From Candidatus Aquidulcis sp. (GTDB lineage Bacteria; Chloroflexota; Anaerolineae; UBA4142): a stretch of DNA of 64,000 nucleotides. Below the pieces are notes generated by a model. The model was not told the origin of the DNA. It was given only the letters and a program-made list of their open reading frames with translations, and searched no databases. The DNA lies in NCBI GenBank assembly GCA_020723345.1, contig DYJA01000023.1, positions 1 to 64,000 of the forward strand, in the 5' to 3' direction. The first letter of the stretch is position 1. Each line of letters opens with the position of its first letter. The position numbers and the translations under genes were made by a program. Shown here one piece after another: positions 7,727 through 16,913 of the stretch.

Positions 7727-8752
7727 ATGGAGCGCCTGACCTCCAAACAACGATTCATGGCCGCGCTGCGCGGCGAACCGGTCGATCGTCCACCGGCGGC
7801 GAGCATCACGTCGGTCGCGAATTACGAATTGATGGACGTGGTCGGCGTCCATTTCCCCGCTGGCAACATCGAAGCGGAACCGATGGCGACGCTCGCGGCA
7901 GCCGCGCACGACGTGATGGGCTTTGACAGCGTGATGCCGATCTTCAGCATCGCGCAAGAAGCGACCGCGCTCGGCTGCTACGTCGAGTGGTCGGATCCGA
8001 CGACGATGCCGAACCCGGCGACGTTTCCCTGGCGCGATCCTGCCGCGGAGATGAAACTGCCGGATGGTTTTCCCGATTCGTTTCTGGAAGACCGCTACGT
8101 GCGCTGCGCGATTGACGCGATTCGGTTGCTCAAGAAGCATTTCGGCGACGCGGTAATGATTCTCGGCAAAGTGATGGGACCCTGGACGCTCTCGTATCAT
8201 CTCTGCAACGTGCAAGAGTTTTTGTACAACACACTGATGAACCCCGAGCGCGTGCGCGCGTCGCTGCACGCGCTGAAAGTCGTGCCGCTCGTCTTTGCCA
8301 AAGCGCAACTTGACGCCGGCGCGGACGCAATCGTGTGGGCGGATCACGCGACCGGCGACCTGATCCGCGCGACCATGTATCGCGATTTTCTCCTGCCGCT
8401 GCACAAGCAACTCGTCCCGCAAGTACGCGCGCCGGTCATTTTGCATTGTTGCGGCCCCACCGGCGATCGGATCAAATATTTCAGTCAAGTCGGCTTCGCC
8501 GCGTTTCACTTTGAATCCAAGGTTCCAGCGGAAAAGGCGGTGAGCGAAGCGGCGGGGCGACTCAAATTGGCGGGCAATGTCAACAATCCCGTGACGTTGA
8601 TGACGCGCGGTCCGGCAGAAGTGCGCGCCGAAGCCCAGCGCGCGATTGACGCCGGCGTGGACATCATCGCGCCGGAATGCGCCATCCCGCTGCAAACGCC
8701 GATCGCGAATCTGAAAGAAATCGTGCGGACATGCGAGGATAATCGCAAGTAG
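7727..8752 (+). CDS. Uroporphyrinogen decarboxylase/MtaA-family protein
   Basis: The ATG directly follows the dehydrogenase stop codon. The 341-residue protein matches the MtaA/MtbA/CmuA branch of the UroD family, which moves methyl groups between corrinoid proteins and thiols. The likely zinc ligands are visible: LHCCG near residue 237 supplies His and Cys, and PECAIP near residue 318 supplies the third Cys. No corrinoid protein or other methyltransferase subunit lies nearby, so its partner and substrate are unknown. Haem synthesis is less likely because of the zinc motif and the operon context. Confidence 0.8.
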   Translation: MERLTSKQRFMAALRGEPVDRPPAASITSVANYELMDVVGVHFPAGNIEAEPMATLAAAAHDVMGFDSVMPIFSIAQEATALGCYVEWSDPTTMPNPATFPWRDPAAEMKLPDGFPDSFLEDRYVRCAIDAIRLLKKHFGDAVMILGKVMGPWTLSYHLCNVQEFLYNTLMNPERVRASLHALKVVPLVFAKAQLDAGADAIVWADHATGDLIRATMYRDFLLPLHKQLVPQVRAPVILHCCGPTGDRIKYFSQVGFAAFHFESKVPAEKAVSEAAGRLKLAGNVNNPVTLMTRGPAEVRAEAQRAIDAGVDIIAPECAIPLQTPIANLKEIVRTCEDNRK

Positions 8753-8815
8753 GGGTGAAGCATTTTTCTGATCCTTCGACTCCGCTCAGGATGAAAAATG
8801 CTTCGCCCTTTTTTT
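8753..8815 (+). terminator. Terminator built on a repeat core
   Basis: A 15-bp stem (GGGTGAAGCATTTTT with its near-complement) encloses CCTTCGACTCCGCTCAGG and is followed by seven T residues. It closes the operon that begins at 1450. The loop is a copy of the GAGCGAAGTCGAAGG palindrome family found throughout the window. Confidence 0.75.
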
Positions 8816-8819
8816 GCCA

Positions 8820-10112
8820 TCACCCGCGGAAGAGTGGAAAAAACAGCACGTACAAAATAGTCGTGACCACACACGTCGCGAGCATCGTCGGCAAGCCGCG
8901 CTTGTTCCACAATGCCGAAGTGATCGGCGTCGACATTCGCTCAGAGAGCGAGGCGACTACGACATTCGCCGTGGCACCAATAATAGTTCCATTTCCCCCG
9001 AACCCCGCGCCAAAAGCCAACGCCCACCACAAGGGAGCCGCTTCCACACCAGCCGCGCCCAAGCCCTGAATCACCGGAATCAACGCAATCGTGATCGGCA
9101 CGTTGTCTACGACCGCCGACGCGAGAGCCACAACCCAGAGCACAATCACGCCGAACAGCACCATCGGCATCCCCTGGGCTTGCGCGACCAAACCGGCAAG
9201 CGCGTGCATCACACCTGCCGCTTCCAAGCCGCCCACCATCACAAACAATCCGGCAAAGAACATCAGCACACTCCATTCGATTCGCTTGAACAACTCGTGC
9301 ATGTTCGGGCGCGTCCAGGCGAGTGCCGCGGCTGCCGCGCCCAGCGCGATCAAAGCCGGCGTCAGGCGCAGGGGCTCTTGAACGAAAAAGAGCGCGACCG
9401 CTGCTCCCAGAATGATCAGCACGCGGCGCGCAGTCTTCCAGTCTTCGAGCGCTTCGGTCGGGTTCATTTTCATTACGGCTTCGAGATTAGCCGGAGGTGC
9501 GTCGAGTTCCGCGCGAAAGAGGTAGCGGAGAAGCCACAGCGCAACCAACCAAACCACTGCGACGAGCGGCAACGCATGGGTGAGAAAATCGTTGAAGGAG
9601 AGACCGGCGGCGGAGCCAATCAGCACATTCGGCGGGTCGCCAACCAGCGTGGCTACGCCGCCGACGTTCGAGAGGATTGCCTCGCCCAACAGGAATGGTA
9701 TCGCGCTCACTCCGAGAATTTCGGTGATCAGAACTGTCACCGGCGCGATCAACACGACCGTCGTCACGTTGTCCAAGAACATCGAGACCACTGAGGTCAA
9801 TGCGCCAAGCAACATGAATAACCACACAGGATTGCCGCGCGACAATCGCCCGGCGCTCACGGCGAGGTATTGAAAGAAACCGGTTGGCTCCAACATAGCG
9901 ACGATCATCATCATTCCAAGCAAGAGTCCAAGTGTGTTAAAGTCAATCGCCTTCAGGGCTTCCGCTTCGGAATAGAAATTCAGGATTTTCCCCACACCTA
10001 CAGCCACAACTGCGCCCACGATTGCCACAATCGTCCGATGGACTTTTTCGGACAGGATCAGACCGAGACTGACGGCGAAAATCAGAATGGAGAGGATCCC
10101 TGGGATCATCAT
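8820..10112 (-). CDS. ArsB/NhaD-type ion transporter (IT superfamily)
   Basis: About 430 residues form eleven or twelve hydrophobic helices, with the family motifs SMFLDNVTTVVLIAPV and GGVATLVGDPPNVLIG in the first half and ASAVVDNVPITIALIPV and GNGTIIGATANVV in the second. Relatives export arsenite or exchange Na+/H+; no ars genes are nearby, so the substrate is open. The start is set at 10112 because GGGAGG precedes it and it overlaps the CBS gene stop (ATGA); an ATG three bases later is also possible. The CBS protein upstream probably gates or senses for the transporter. Confidence 0.85.
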   Translation of the reverse strand: MMIPGILSILIFAVSLGLILSEKVHRTIVAIVGAVVAVGVGKILNFYSEAEALKAIDFNTLGLLLGMMMIVAMLEPTGFFQYLAVSAGRLSRGNPVWLFMLLGALTSVVSMFLDNVTTVVLIAPVTVLITEILGVSAIPFLLGEAILSNVGGVATLVGDPPNVLIGSAAGLSFNDFLTHALPLVAVVWLVALWLLRYLFRAELDAPPANLEAVMKMNPTEALEDWKTARRVLIILGAAVALFFVQEPLRLTPALIALGAAAAALAWTRPNMHELFKRIEWSVLMFFAGLFVMVGGLEAAGVMHALAGLVAQAQGMPMVLFGVIVLWVVALASAVVDNVPITIALIPVIQGLGAAGVEAAPLWWALAFGAGFGGNGTIIGATANVVVASLSERMSTPITSALWNKRGLPTMLATCVVTTILYVLFFPLFRG

Positions 10113-10597
10113 GTGCCTCCCGTGGCAGTCGTGTTGGAAGAACGGGAAATACCCCAACTGACCAAGAGCGCAGCGCCAACATCCACGCGAGAGGCAATAC
10201 CGACGAGACGACCGTCATCCGCAACGATGGGCAGATCACGCAGGTTGTGCTGGCGCAACATGGCAACCGCGCGCAGTAGCCCTGCGGTCTCTTCAACCGA
10301 AACCGGCTTTTTCATTACCGCTGCCGTCGAGCGCGCCAGTATTGCCTGCGAGGGCTTTTGTGTTTCCACCGCGCCAAAGTCGTGGACGAAATCCAAATCC
10401 TCGATCATCCGCACAAAATCGGGCATGACCAATTCGAGTACGTCGCTGAGAAGCAACATACCGACCAGCCGGTTTGCTTCGTCCACCACCGGCAACGTCC
10501 CGATACGCCGCGCGACAAAGAGGTCAACCGCTTGACCGATTGTGGCTGACGCCGTAACCGAGACGACGTCACGTTTCATAATGTCACTGATTTTCAT
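10109..10597 (-). CDS. Tandem CBS-domain protein
   Basis: The 162-residue protein begins MKISDIMKRDVVSV and contains two CBS motifs, near residues 5-60 (GTLPVVDEANRLVGMLLLSD) and 95-150 (RDLPIVADDGRLVGIASR). CBS pairs bind adenine nucleotides and regulate enzymes or transporters. The stop codon overlaps the transporter start by four bases, so the two are translationally coupled and the CBS protein likely controls that permease. Confidence 0.87.
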   Translation of the reverse strand: MKISDIMKRDVVSVTASATIGQAVDLFVARRIGTLPVVDEANRLVGMLLLSDVLELVMPDFVRMIEDLDFVHDFGAVETQKPSQAILARSTAAVMKKPVSVEETAGLLRAVAMLRQHNLRDLPIVADDGRLVGIASRVDVGAALLVSWGISRSSNTTATGGT

Positions 10598-10611
10598 ACG
10601 ACTCCAAACAG

Positions 10612-10645
10612 AACGGCATCCCCACAGGGCACAGGGATGCCGTTT
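10612..10645 (-). terminator. Hairpin between the transporter operons
   Basis: AACGGCATCCC pairs with GGGATGCCGTT. It lies just after the Nramp-like gene (minus strand) and before the CBS gene. The T-rich tail is clearest on the plus strand (CGTTTTTC), so efficiency on the minus strand is uncertain. Confidence 0.55.
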
Positions 10646-10670
10646 TTCTTACGGGGTGTCGAACCGCCGT

Positions 10671-12179
10671 TTAGAACGTGATCAAGGGTGCCCCGGTGAA
10701 CTGCTTGACGATGAAGTTGAGGAAGAAGAACCCAAAGAACAGCACGTTCAGTAGCAGCACGACGTACGACCACCAGGGTGCTCTGGCGGGTTTGGGCAGT
10801 TTGCTGTTGAGGTACATCATGATGAATGGGAAGAAGAACGCCCCAAAGTTCGACATGTTGGCGGAAATGAGGATCAGTTCCGTCGGCAATGCTTGGAAGA
10901 TCAGGATGCTGATCAGGATACCCAGCACGATCATAAAGGGATAGTAGAAGCGCCGGGGATCGCCGTGAATCCACGAGCGGAACCGCTCACTGACCCCATA
11001 CGCCGCATCCACGAAATTCCGCACCAACATCTCAAAGAGCACCATTTGCGTCGAGAAGAGAATGAGGAACCCGGCGAACAGTGCCCAGTAGAAGAACACC
11101 GGTCCCGCGAGTTTGTTGAGTTGCATCGCGGCGTACACCGGCATGTTCGCCGTGGTCGCTTTCTCCGCGCCGGGGAGCGTTGCCAGGTACCCCACCAGGA
11201 TACTCGGCAGCATCATGCCCAGGATTGCGCCACCGAAGAAGACCACCCACTGGTCAATCGTCAGATAGCGGAACCAGCGCTTCCACAGCGCTGCGTTCTT
11301 CTCATTCTCTGGAAAGATCTTGCCGACCGCGAGGATTTTTTCCTGCTTACCGCCGACCATGCCCGCAATGAAGCCGACTTTGTGCCCCATGCCATAGCCC
11401 TTGTCCCGGTAGTAGTTGATAAGGAAGAAATTTAGACCGGAGGCAGTTGCCGTAAAGCCAGCCAGCGCGCCGAGGAGCGTGGGGTCGGAACCCTTGGGTG
11501 GCAGAGCGGGGGTGACGAGACTGACAAAGCCAGTGACCCAGCGATCCGGCGGCACCAAAAAGAGGACAAAGATGAAGAGTGAGACGAGGAGAAAAATCAC
11601 TTGAACCGCGTTAGCGATTTCCAGCGTTCTCGAGATCCTCTCCCCGAACAACACGATGAGGAACACGCCGCATAGCAACGCGATGCCAAGAAAGCGCACC
11701 GTCGCAATTTCCGCCGGTGCGTTGACCCGGCCGAAGATGATGGCGAAAAGCGCTTGACCGGCGCCGGCGACCCAGCCGCCCCAAACGAAAGCGAGGTAGA
11801 GGCAGAACACCGCCCAGGGAGTCCAGAATTTGAATCCGCCCGGCGTGCGTCCAAACGCCACCACCGGCACCTCGCCGGTCGCGATTGTGAAGCGACCGAT
11901 CTCGACGTTGTAGAACGTCTGGAGTACGGCTGACACGAGGATGATCCAGCCGATGCCGACAAAGCCGTAGGTCGCGACGTTGAGCGGACCCAGCAGCCAC
12001 TCGCCGCTTCCAATGGACACGCCCAGCGCGATCAGACTGGGACCGATCACGACTTTGATGATTTCCGCCGTGCCAATCTTCTTAACCTTGAAGACCTCTT
12101 CCGGGGTTGGCAAGTCGTCGAGTTCCAACGGCGGTCGGCTCACACCGATCTGAAGCGTCTTCGCTTCTTTCTCTGACAT
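10671..12179 (-). CDS. Nramp-like membrane transporter
   Basis: The 502-residue protein has a 40-residue cytoplasmic N-terminus and about eleven membrane helices. The first helix, VVIGPSLIALGVSIGSGEW, sits where Nramp proteins carry the metal-binding DPGN stretch; here the motif is GSGEW, so divalent-metal transport should not be assumed. Related proteins in Chloroflexota and Planctomycetes are usually annotated as Nramp-family. A TCCCTCC complement before the ATG gives a strong ribosome binding site. It is a separate unit from the CBS/ArsB operon. Confidence 0.65.
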   Translation of the reverse strand: MSEKEAKTLQIGVSRPPLELDDLPTPEEVFKVKKIGTAEIIKVVIGPSLIALGVSIGSGEWLLGPLNVATYGFVGIGWIILVSAVLQTFYNVEIGRFTIATGEVPVVAFGRTPGGFKFWTPWAVFCLYLAFVWGGWVAGAGQALFAIIFGRVNAPAEIATVRFLGIALLCGVFLIVLFGERISRTLEIANAVQVIFLLVSLFIFVLFLVPPDRWVTGFVSLVTPALPPKGSDPTLLGALAGFTATASGLNFFLINYYRDKGYGMGHKVGFIAGMVGGKQEKILAVGKIFPENEKNAALWKRWFRYLTIDQWVVFFGGAILGMMLPSILVGYLATLPGAEKATTANMPVYAAMQLNKLAGPVFFYWALFAGFLILFSTQMVLFEMLVRNFVDAAYGVSERFRSWIHGDPRRFYYPFMIVLGILISILIFQALPTELILISANMSNFGAFFFPFIMMYLNSKLPKPARAPWWSYVVLLLNVLFFGFFFLNFIVKQFTGAPLITF

Positions 12180-12784
12180 TTTTCCCTCCTGTGAGTACTA
12201 GTCCGTACAAATTGATTAGGTCGTTCAGTGGTGGTGTTTTGTTGCTTTCGATCACCCCCTTCTGTTCATTGACTCGACCGGGGTAAAGGATCTCACAACC
12301 AACCATTCCCAGTCGGATCTGGTCAGGAAAGAGGGCGGATTGCAACCTGCGCGTGATGGGACCGATAAGGAGCAACGATGTAAACCCTGCAGGAAAACAG
12401 GCAACCTCGCCCGTTTACTCACACGCGTGCTAACCCGAAATTCGAAACGACCTAGGCACCTAACTAAGGAGGAAACAGAACTCTGCGCTGATCTAACTTG
12501 CCGAGAACCGCGCGCGAGTCCGGAGTCAACCCAAGTATAATCAACGGATATGCAAAAGTCAAATTCGGGGCTAACCGAATTCAGACCGAAATCTGACTAA
12601 ACGCGTACCCTCGCGCGATAAAATATCCGATGGACAAATTGGATTCGTAATCAGCCAACCTTGCGAAGGTTCGGCAGTCGTCTTCGATGCAATGCGCTTG
12701 CCCGTGCCAAAGGGTGTCATATTCACAGGTTTCTCACAACCTTCGCAAGGTTGAGTCGCTTGTATTCTTGAATCGAGGAAAAAA
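12180..12784. other. 605-bp intergenic region before nifJ
   Basis: This gap separates the divergent Nramp-like and nifJ genes. A TATAAT at about 12535 is a possible -10 box without a good -35. Small open frames here lack ribosome binding sites and recognisable sequence. A dispersed bracketed palindrome occupies 12657-12752. The long leader suggests nifJ may be regulated, but no known riboswitch was recognised. Confidence 0.5.
12657..12752. repeat. Bracketed palindrome, AACCTTGCGAAGGTT family
   Basis: AACCTTGCGAAGGTT at 12657-12671 and AACCTTCGCAAGGTT at 12737-12751 flank 65 bases and lie just upstream of nifJ. It is the second copy of the family seen at 2734-2793. Confidence 0.7.
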
Positions 12785-15700
12785 ATGGCAAGAACTAAAG
12801 TTACCCTAGACGCGAATGAAGCCGCGGCGTACGTCGCGCATCACTTGAGCGAAGTCATCGCGATTTACCCGATCACGCCGTCGTCCACGATGGGCGAATG
12901 GGCGGATCAATGGTCGGCGGAAGGCAAGCAAAACATTTGGGGCACGGTGCCGCTCGTCGTCGAAATGCAGAGCGAAGGCGGCGCGGCGGGCGCGGTTCAC
13001 GGCGCGCTGCAAACCGGCTCGCTCAGCACGACGTTTACCGCGAGTCAAGGTTTGCTCTTGATGATCCCGAACATGTTCAAGATCGCCGGCGAATTGACGC
13101 CGACGGTGTTTCACGTCAGCGCGCGCGCGCTTGCGGTGCAGGCGCTTTCGATCTTTGGCGATCACAGCGACGTGATGGCGGTGCGCCAGACCGGTTTCGC
13201 GATGCTCGCGTCGAACTCGGTGCAAGAAGTGATGGACACCGCGCTGATCGCGCACGCGGCGACGCTGCAATCGCGCGTTCCCTTTCTCCATTTCTTCGAC
13301 GGCTTTCGTACGTCCGCCGAAGTGATGAAAGTCGAACAACTCACCGACGACGACATGCGCGCGATGATCGATCAAGACCTAGTGCGCGCGCATCGCGCCC
13401 GCGCGCTCTCGCCCGACAATCCGGTGCTGCGCGGCACCGCGCAAAACCCGGACGTGTACTTCCAGGGACGCGAAACGGTCAATCCTTTTTATTTGAAAAC
13501 GCCGGAAATCGTTCAAAAGACGATGGATAAATTCGCGCAGGTCGTCGGACGCCAATATCATTTGTTCGATTACGTCGGCGCGCCGGACGCCGAGCGCGTG
13601 ATCGTCGTCATGTGCTCCGGCGCAGAAATCGCGCAAGAGACCGTCGAGTACTTGCTGCCGAAAGGCGAAAAAGTCGGCGTACTCAAAGTGCGCTTGTATC
13701 GTCCCTTCTCGGTCGAACATTTCGTCAAAGCGTTGCCTGCCACAGTCAAATCGCTTGCAGTTTTGGATCGCACCAAAGAGCCGGGCAGCATCGGCGAACC
13801 GCTCTACCAAGATGTGATCACCGCGCTCGCGGAATCTGTGGCAGCGGGCAGCCTGCCCGCCATGCCGCGCGTGATCGGCGGTCGCTACGGCTTGGCGTCG
13901 AAAGAATTCACGCCCGCGATGGTCAAAGCGGTTTTCGACGAATTGAAAAAAGCGCAGCCGAAAAACCATTTTACCGTCGGCATCAACGACGACGTGACGA
14001 ACACGAGTCTCGATTTCGATCCAACCTTCTCGACCGAAGGCAAGGAAATCGTACGCGCGATGTTCTACGGTCTCGGCGCGGACGGCACCGTCGGCGCGAA
14101 CAAGAACTCGATCAAGATCATCGGCGAAGACACCGACAATTTCGCGCAAGGATATTTCGTCTACGACTCGAAGAAATCGGGTCAGATGACGACATCGCAC
14201 TTGCGCTTTGGGCCCAAGCAGATTCGCTCGTCGTACCTCATCACATCCGCGAATTTTGTCGCGTGCCATCAATTCTCGTTCACCGAACGCTACGATCTGT
14301 TGAGCGCAGCCGATCCCGGCGCGGTCTTTTTGCTGAACGCGCCGTTCGGTCCCGACGAAGTGTGGGATCATTTGCCGCGCACGATGCAGAAACAAATCAT
14401 CGACAAGAAACTGAAATTCTATGTGATCGACGCGGTCAAAGTCGCAAAAGAAACCGGCATGGGCGGACGCATCAACACGATCATGCAGACGTGCTTTTTC
14501 GCGATCAGCGGCGTGCTCCCGCGCACCGAAGCCATCGACGCGATCAAACACGCGATTGAAAAGACGTACAGCAAGCGCGGCGAAGCGGTCGTGCAGAAAA
14601 ACTTTGCCGCCGTCGACGCGTCGCTCTCGAATCTGTACGAAGTGAAATATCCCAACAAGGTCACCAGCGCGTTCGATCTGCGCCCCGCGGTTCCCGCCGA
14701 AGCGCCCGCGTTCGTCCAAGACGTGCTCGCGCCGATTGTCGCCGGTAAAGGCGATACGCTGCCGGTCAGCAAAATGCCCATCGACGGCACGTTCCCGCTC
14801 GCGACGACACAGTGGGAACGCCGCAACATCGCAATCGATATTCCGGTGTGGGACGAGAAAATTTGTATTCAGTGCGGCAAGTGCGTTTTGGTTTGCCCGC
14901 ACGCGACGATCCGCTCCAAAGTGTACGACGAAAAATATCTCGCCAACGCGCCCGCGACGTTCAAGAGTACCGCCGCGCGCTGGAAAGAATTTTCGACGCA
15001 AAAGTACACGCTCCAAGTCGCGCCGGAAGATTGCACCGGTTGTTCGCTGTGCGTTGAAACGTGTCCGGTCAAGGACAAGAGCGACACCAAGCACAAAGCG
15101 ATCAACATGATGCCGCAACTCCCGCTCCGCGAGCCGGAAGCCAAGAACTGGGAATTTTTCCTCACGTTGCCGGAGATGGATCGCTCCAAAGTGAATGTCG
15201 GATTAGTCAAGGATTCGCAGTTGCTCGAGCCGCTGTTCGAATTCTCCGGCGCGTGCGGTGGCTGCGGCGAAACGCCGTACGTCAAACTCGTCAGCCAACT
15301 TTTTGGCGACCGCGCGCTCGTCGCGAACGCGACCGGCTGCTCCTCGATTTACGGCGGCAACCTGCCGACGACGCCGTGGGCGAAGAACAAGGACGGCCGC
15401 GGACCCACCTGGTCGAATTCGCTGTTCGAAGACAACGCAGAATTCGGACTCGGCTTCCGTTTGACGATTGACAAGCGACTCGAATACGCGCGCGAATTGT
15501 TACCCCAAGTTGCCAACCTTGTCGGCGCGGAACTTGTCGACGCGTTGCGCCAAGCCGATCAATCGAACGAAGCCGGCATTTTGCAGCAACGCGGACGCGT
15601 GCAGTTGCTCAAAGAGAAATTGCAAGGCAACAAATCGCTCATCGCGCAAGAACTGCTGAGCATCGCCGACGTGTTCGTGAAAAAGAGCGTGTGGATCATG

Positions 15701-16342
15701 GGCGGCGACGGCTGGGCGTACGACATCGGCTACGGCGGACTCGATCACGTGCTCGCGTCCGGTCGCAACGTCAACGTCCTCGTGCTCGACACCGAAGTGT
15801 ACTCGAACACCGGCGGGCAGATGAGCAAGTCGACGCCGCGCGGCGCGGTGGCGCGCTTTGCCGCGGGCGGCAAGCCGCTGCCGAAGAAAGACCTTGCGAT
15901 GATCGCGATGACGTACGGCAACATCTACGTCGCGCGCGTCGCGATGGGCGCGAACGACGCGCAGACGATCCGCGCGTTCATCGAAGCCGAAGCGTACGAT
16001 GGACCCTCGCTCATCGTCGCGTACTCGCACTGCATCGCGCACGGCATCGATCTGGCAAAGGGCATGGAACAGCAAAAACTCGCCGTGCAGACCGGATACT
16101 GGCCCCTCTTTCGCTACAATCCGAACCTGGCGAAGGAAGGCAAGAACCCGCTGACGCTCGATTCCAAAGCGCCGGCACTGCCGCTCGAAAAATACACGTA
16201 CAACGAAACGCGCTACACCCAGTTGATGCAGAGCAACGAGGAAGCCGCCGAGCGATTGCTCAAACTCGCGCAGGAAGACGTGAACAAACGTTGGAAGATG
16301 TACGAGAATTGGGCGAACGCGCCGGGGAATGGAAGCAAGTGA
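12785..16342 (+). CDS. nifJ: Pyruvate:ferredoxin (flavodoxin) oxidoreductase, single chain
   Basis: At 1185 residues this is the standard one-chain PFOR, which converts pyruvate and CoA to acetyl-CoA, CO2 and reduced ferredoxin. Domain I carries YPITPSSTMGEW near residue 30. Two ferredoxin-type clusters begin at Cys694 (CIQCGKCVLVCP) and Cys750 (CTGCSLCVETCP). The thiamine-diphosphate domain shows GACGGCGETPY and GDGWAYDIGYGG, then DTEVYSNTGGQMSKS near residue 1003. GAGG lies before the ATG. The next functional partner downstream is a dihydroorotate-dehydrogenase-like gene. Oxygen-sensitive PFOR beside complex III genes implies both low-oxygen and respiratory growth. Confidence 0.96.
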   Translation: MARTKVTLDANEAAAYVAHHLSEVIAIYPITPSSTMGEWADQWSAEGKQNIWGTVPLVVEMQSEGGAAGAVHGALQTGSLSTTFTASQGLLLMIPNMFKIAGELTPTVFHVSARALAVQALSIFGDHSDVMAVRQTGFAMLASNSVQEVMDTALIAHAATLQSRVPFLHFFDGFRTSAEVMKVEQLTDDDMRAMIDQDLVRAHRARALSPDNPVLRGTAQNPDVYFQGRETVNPFYLKTPEIVQKTMDKFAQVVGRQYHLFDYVGAPDAERVIVVMCSGAEIAQETVEYLLPKGEKVGVLKVRLYRPFSVEHFVKALPATVKSLAVLDRTKEPGSIGEPLYQDVITALAESVAAGSLPAMPRVIGGRYGLASKEFTPAMVKAVFDELKKAQPKNHFTVGINDDVTNTSLDFDPTFSTEGKEIVRAMFYGLGADGTVGANKNSIKIIGEDTDNFAQGYFVYDSKKSGQMTTSHLRFGPKQIRSSYLITSANFVACHQFSFTERYDLLSAADPGAVFLLNAPFGPDEVWDHLPRTMQKQIIDKKLKFYVIDAVKVAKETGMGGRINTIMQTCFFAISGVLPRTEAIDAIKHAIEKTYSKRGEAVVQKNFAAVDASLSNLYEVKYPNKVTSAFDLRPAVPAEAPAFVQDVLAPIVAGKGDTLPVSKMPIDGTFPLATTQWERRNIAIDIPVWDEKICIQCGKCVLVCPHATIRSKVYDEKYLANAPATFKSTAARWKEFSTQKYTLQVAPEDCTGCSLCVETCPVKDKSDTKHKAINMMPQLPLREPEAKNWEFFLTLPEMDRSKVNVGLVKDSQLLEPLFEFSGACGGCGETPYVKLVSQLFGDRALVANATGCSSIYGGNLPTTPWAKNKDGRGPTWSNSLFEDNAEFGLGFRLTIDKRLEYARELLPQVANLVGAELVDALRQADQSNEAGILQQRGRVQLLKEKLQGNKSLIAQELLSIADVFVKKSVWIMGGDGWAYDIGYGGLDHVLASGRNVNVLVLDTEVYSNTGGQMSKSTPRGAVARFAAGGKPLPKKDLAMIAMTYGNIYVARVAMGANDAQTIRAFIEAEAYDGPSLIVAYSHCIAHGIDLAKGMEQQKLAVQTGYWPLFRYNPNLAKEGKNPLTLDSKAPALPLEKYTYNETRYTQLMQSNEEAAERLLKLAQEDVNKRWKMYENWANAPGNGSK

Positions 16343-16403
16343 CGTGTGAAACGTGAGACGTGAGACGTGATGCGTGGTGCGTGAAACGTGATGCTTGATC
16401 CGT
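16341..16403. repeat. Nine-unit heptamer array upstream of the four-helix-bundle gene
   Basis: Nine consecutive 7-bp units of the type GAGACGT/GATGCGT/GAAACGT start at the nifJ stop codon. Read as RCGTGAT they are the same unit as the inverted array at 16914-16953 on the other side of the next gene. Confidence 0.85.
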
Positions 16404-16421
16404 AAGCGTTAAGGGAGCCGG

Positions 16422-16913
16422 GTGAATTACGAGGAATGGGAAAAGTCGGTTCCGGAGGCGATCAAAGGCGATACACTTTGGAAGGTGGAAGTGTATCGCC
16501 TCGGATTATTGCTTTCCGACCTGGCTTGGTACGACACGACCAAGTTGATGCGTGACAAACGCACACTCGACTTGGCAGGTCAGCTCTACGAAGCAGTCGG
16601 GTCGGTGAGCGCGAATGTTGCCGAAGGATATTCGCGCGGCTCGAACAAAGATCGCGCGCGATTCTATGAGTATTCCCTGGGCTCGGCTCGCGAAAGTCGC
16701 GACTGGTACTACAAAGGTCGGCACATCTTGGATGAGCAAGTCACAGACCACAGATTGCGCTTTCTCGTTTCGGTGATTCGTCTCTTGCTCAAGATGGTTC
16801 CTGAGGAGCGCGGTCATACACTCCACGACGAACGCGCCGATTATCAAATCAACGAAGAATGCGCGATCGCCGAGCTCAACGATCTACTACGCAACATCCC
16901 ACTCCCAGACTGA
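16422..16913 (+). CDS. Four-helix-bundle protein (23S rRNA IVP / S23 family)
   Basis: The GTG start is supported by GGGAG seven bases upstream. The 163-residue protein contains the family signature SVSANVAEGYSRGSNKDRARFYEYSLGSAR split over residues 65-95, followed by a helix with RESRDWYY. Family members were first found in insertions within 23S rRNA genes, and the related Avd protein serves diversity-generating retroelements; the molecular role of free-standing members is unknown. Here no reverse transcriptase or rRNA is nearby. Inverted arrays of one heptamer type bracket the gene exactly, and it interrupts an otherwise common nifJ/DHOD-like pairing, which suggests it was inserted. Confidence 0.85.
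   Translation: MNYEEWEKSVPEAIKGDTLWKVEVYRLGLLLSDLAWYDTTKLMRDKRTLDLAGQLYEAVGSVSANVAEGYSRGSNKDRARFYEYSLGSARESRDWYYKGRHILDEQVTDHRLRFLVSVIRLLLKMVPEERGHTLHDERADYQINEECAIAELNDLLRNIPLPD

Noticed and set aside
10671-12179. Amino-acid or nucleobase permease instead of Nramp-like
   Set aside because: Glycine pattern in helix 1 and overall layout resemble Nramp better, although the metal motif is missing, so confidence is kept moderate.
12340-12540. 66-codon gene upstream of nifJ
   Set aside because: Composition and lack of a ribosome binding site argue against coding.
13379-15118. Minus-strand frame of 579 codons opposite nifJ
   Set aside because: Antisense to well-conserved PFOR domains; composition is typical of a shadow frame.
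16341-16403. CRISPR array or plasmid iteron
   Set aside because: Units of seven bases without spacers are too short for CRISPR, and no replication gene is nearby.
16422-16913. Diversity-generating retroelement accessory gene (avd)
   Set aside because: No reverse transcriptase, template repeat or variable repeat is visible near it; the general S23 family call is safer.
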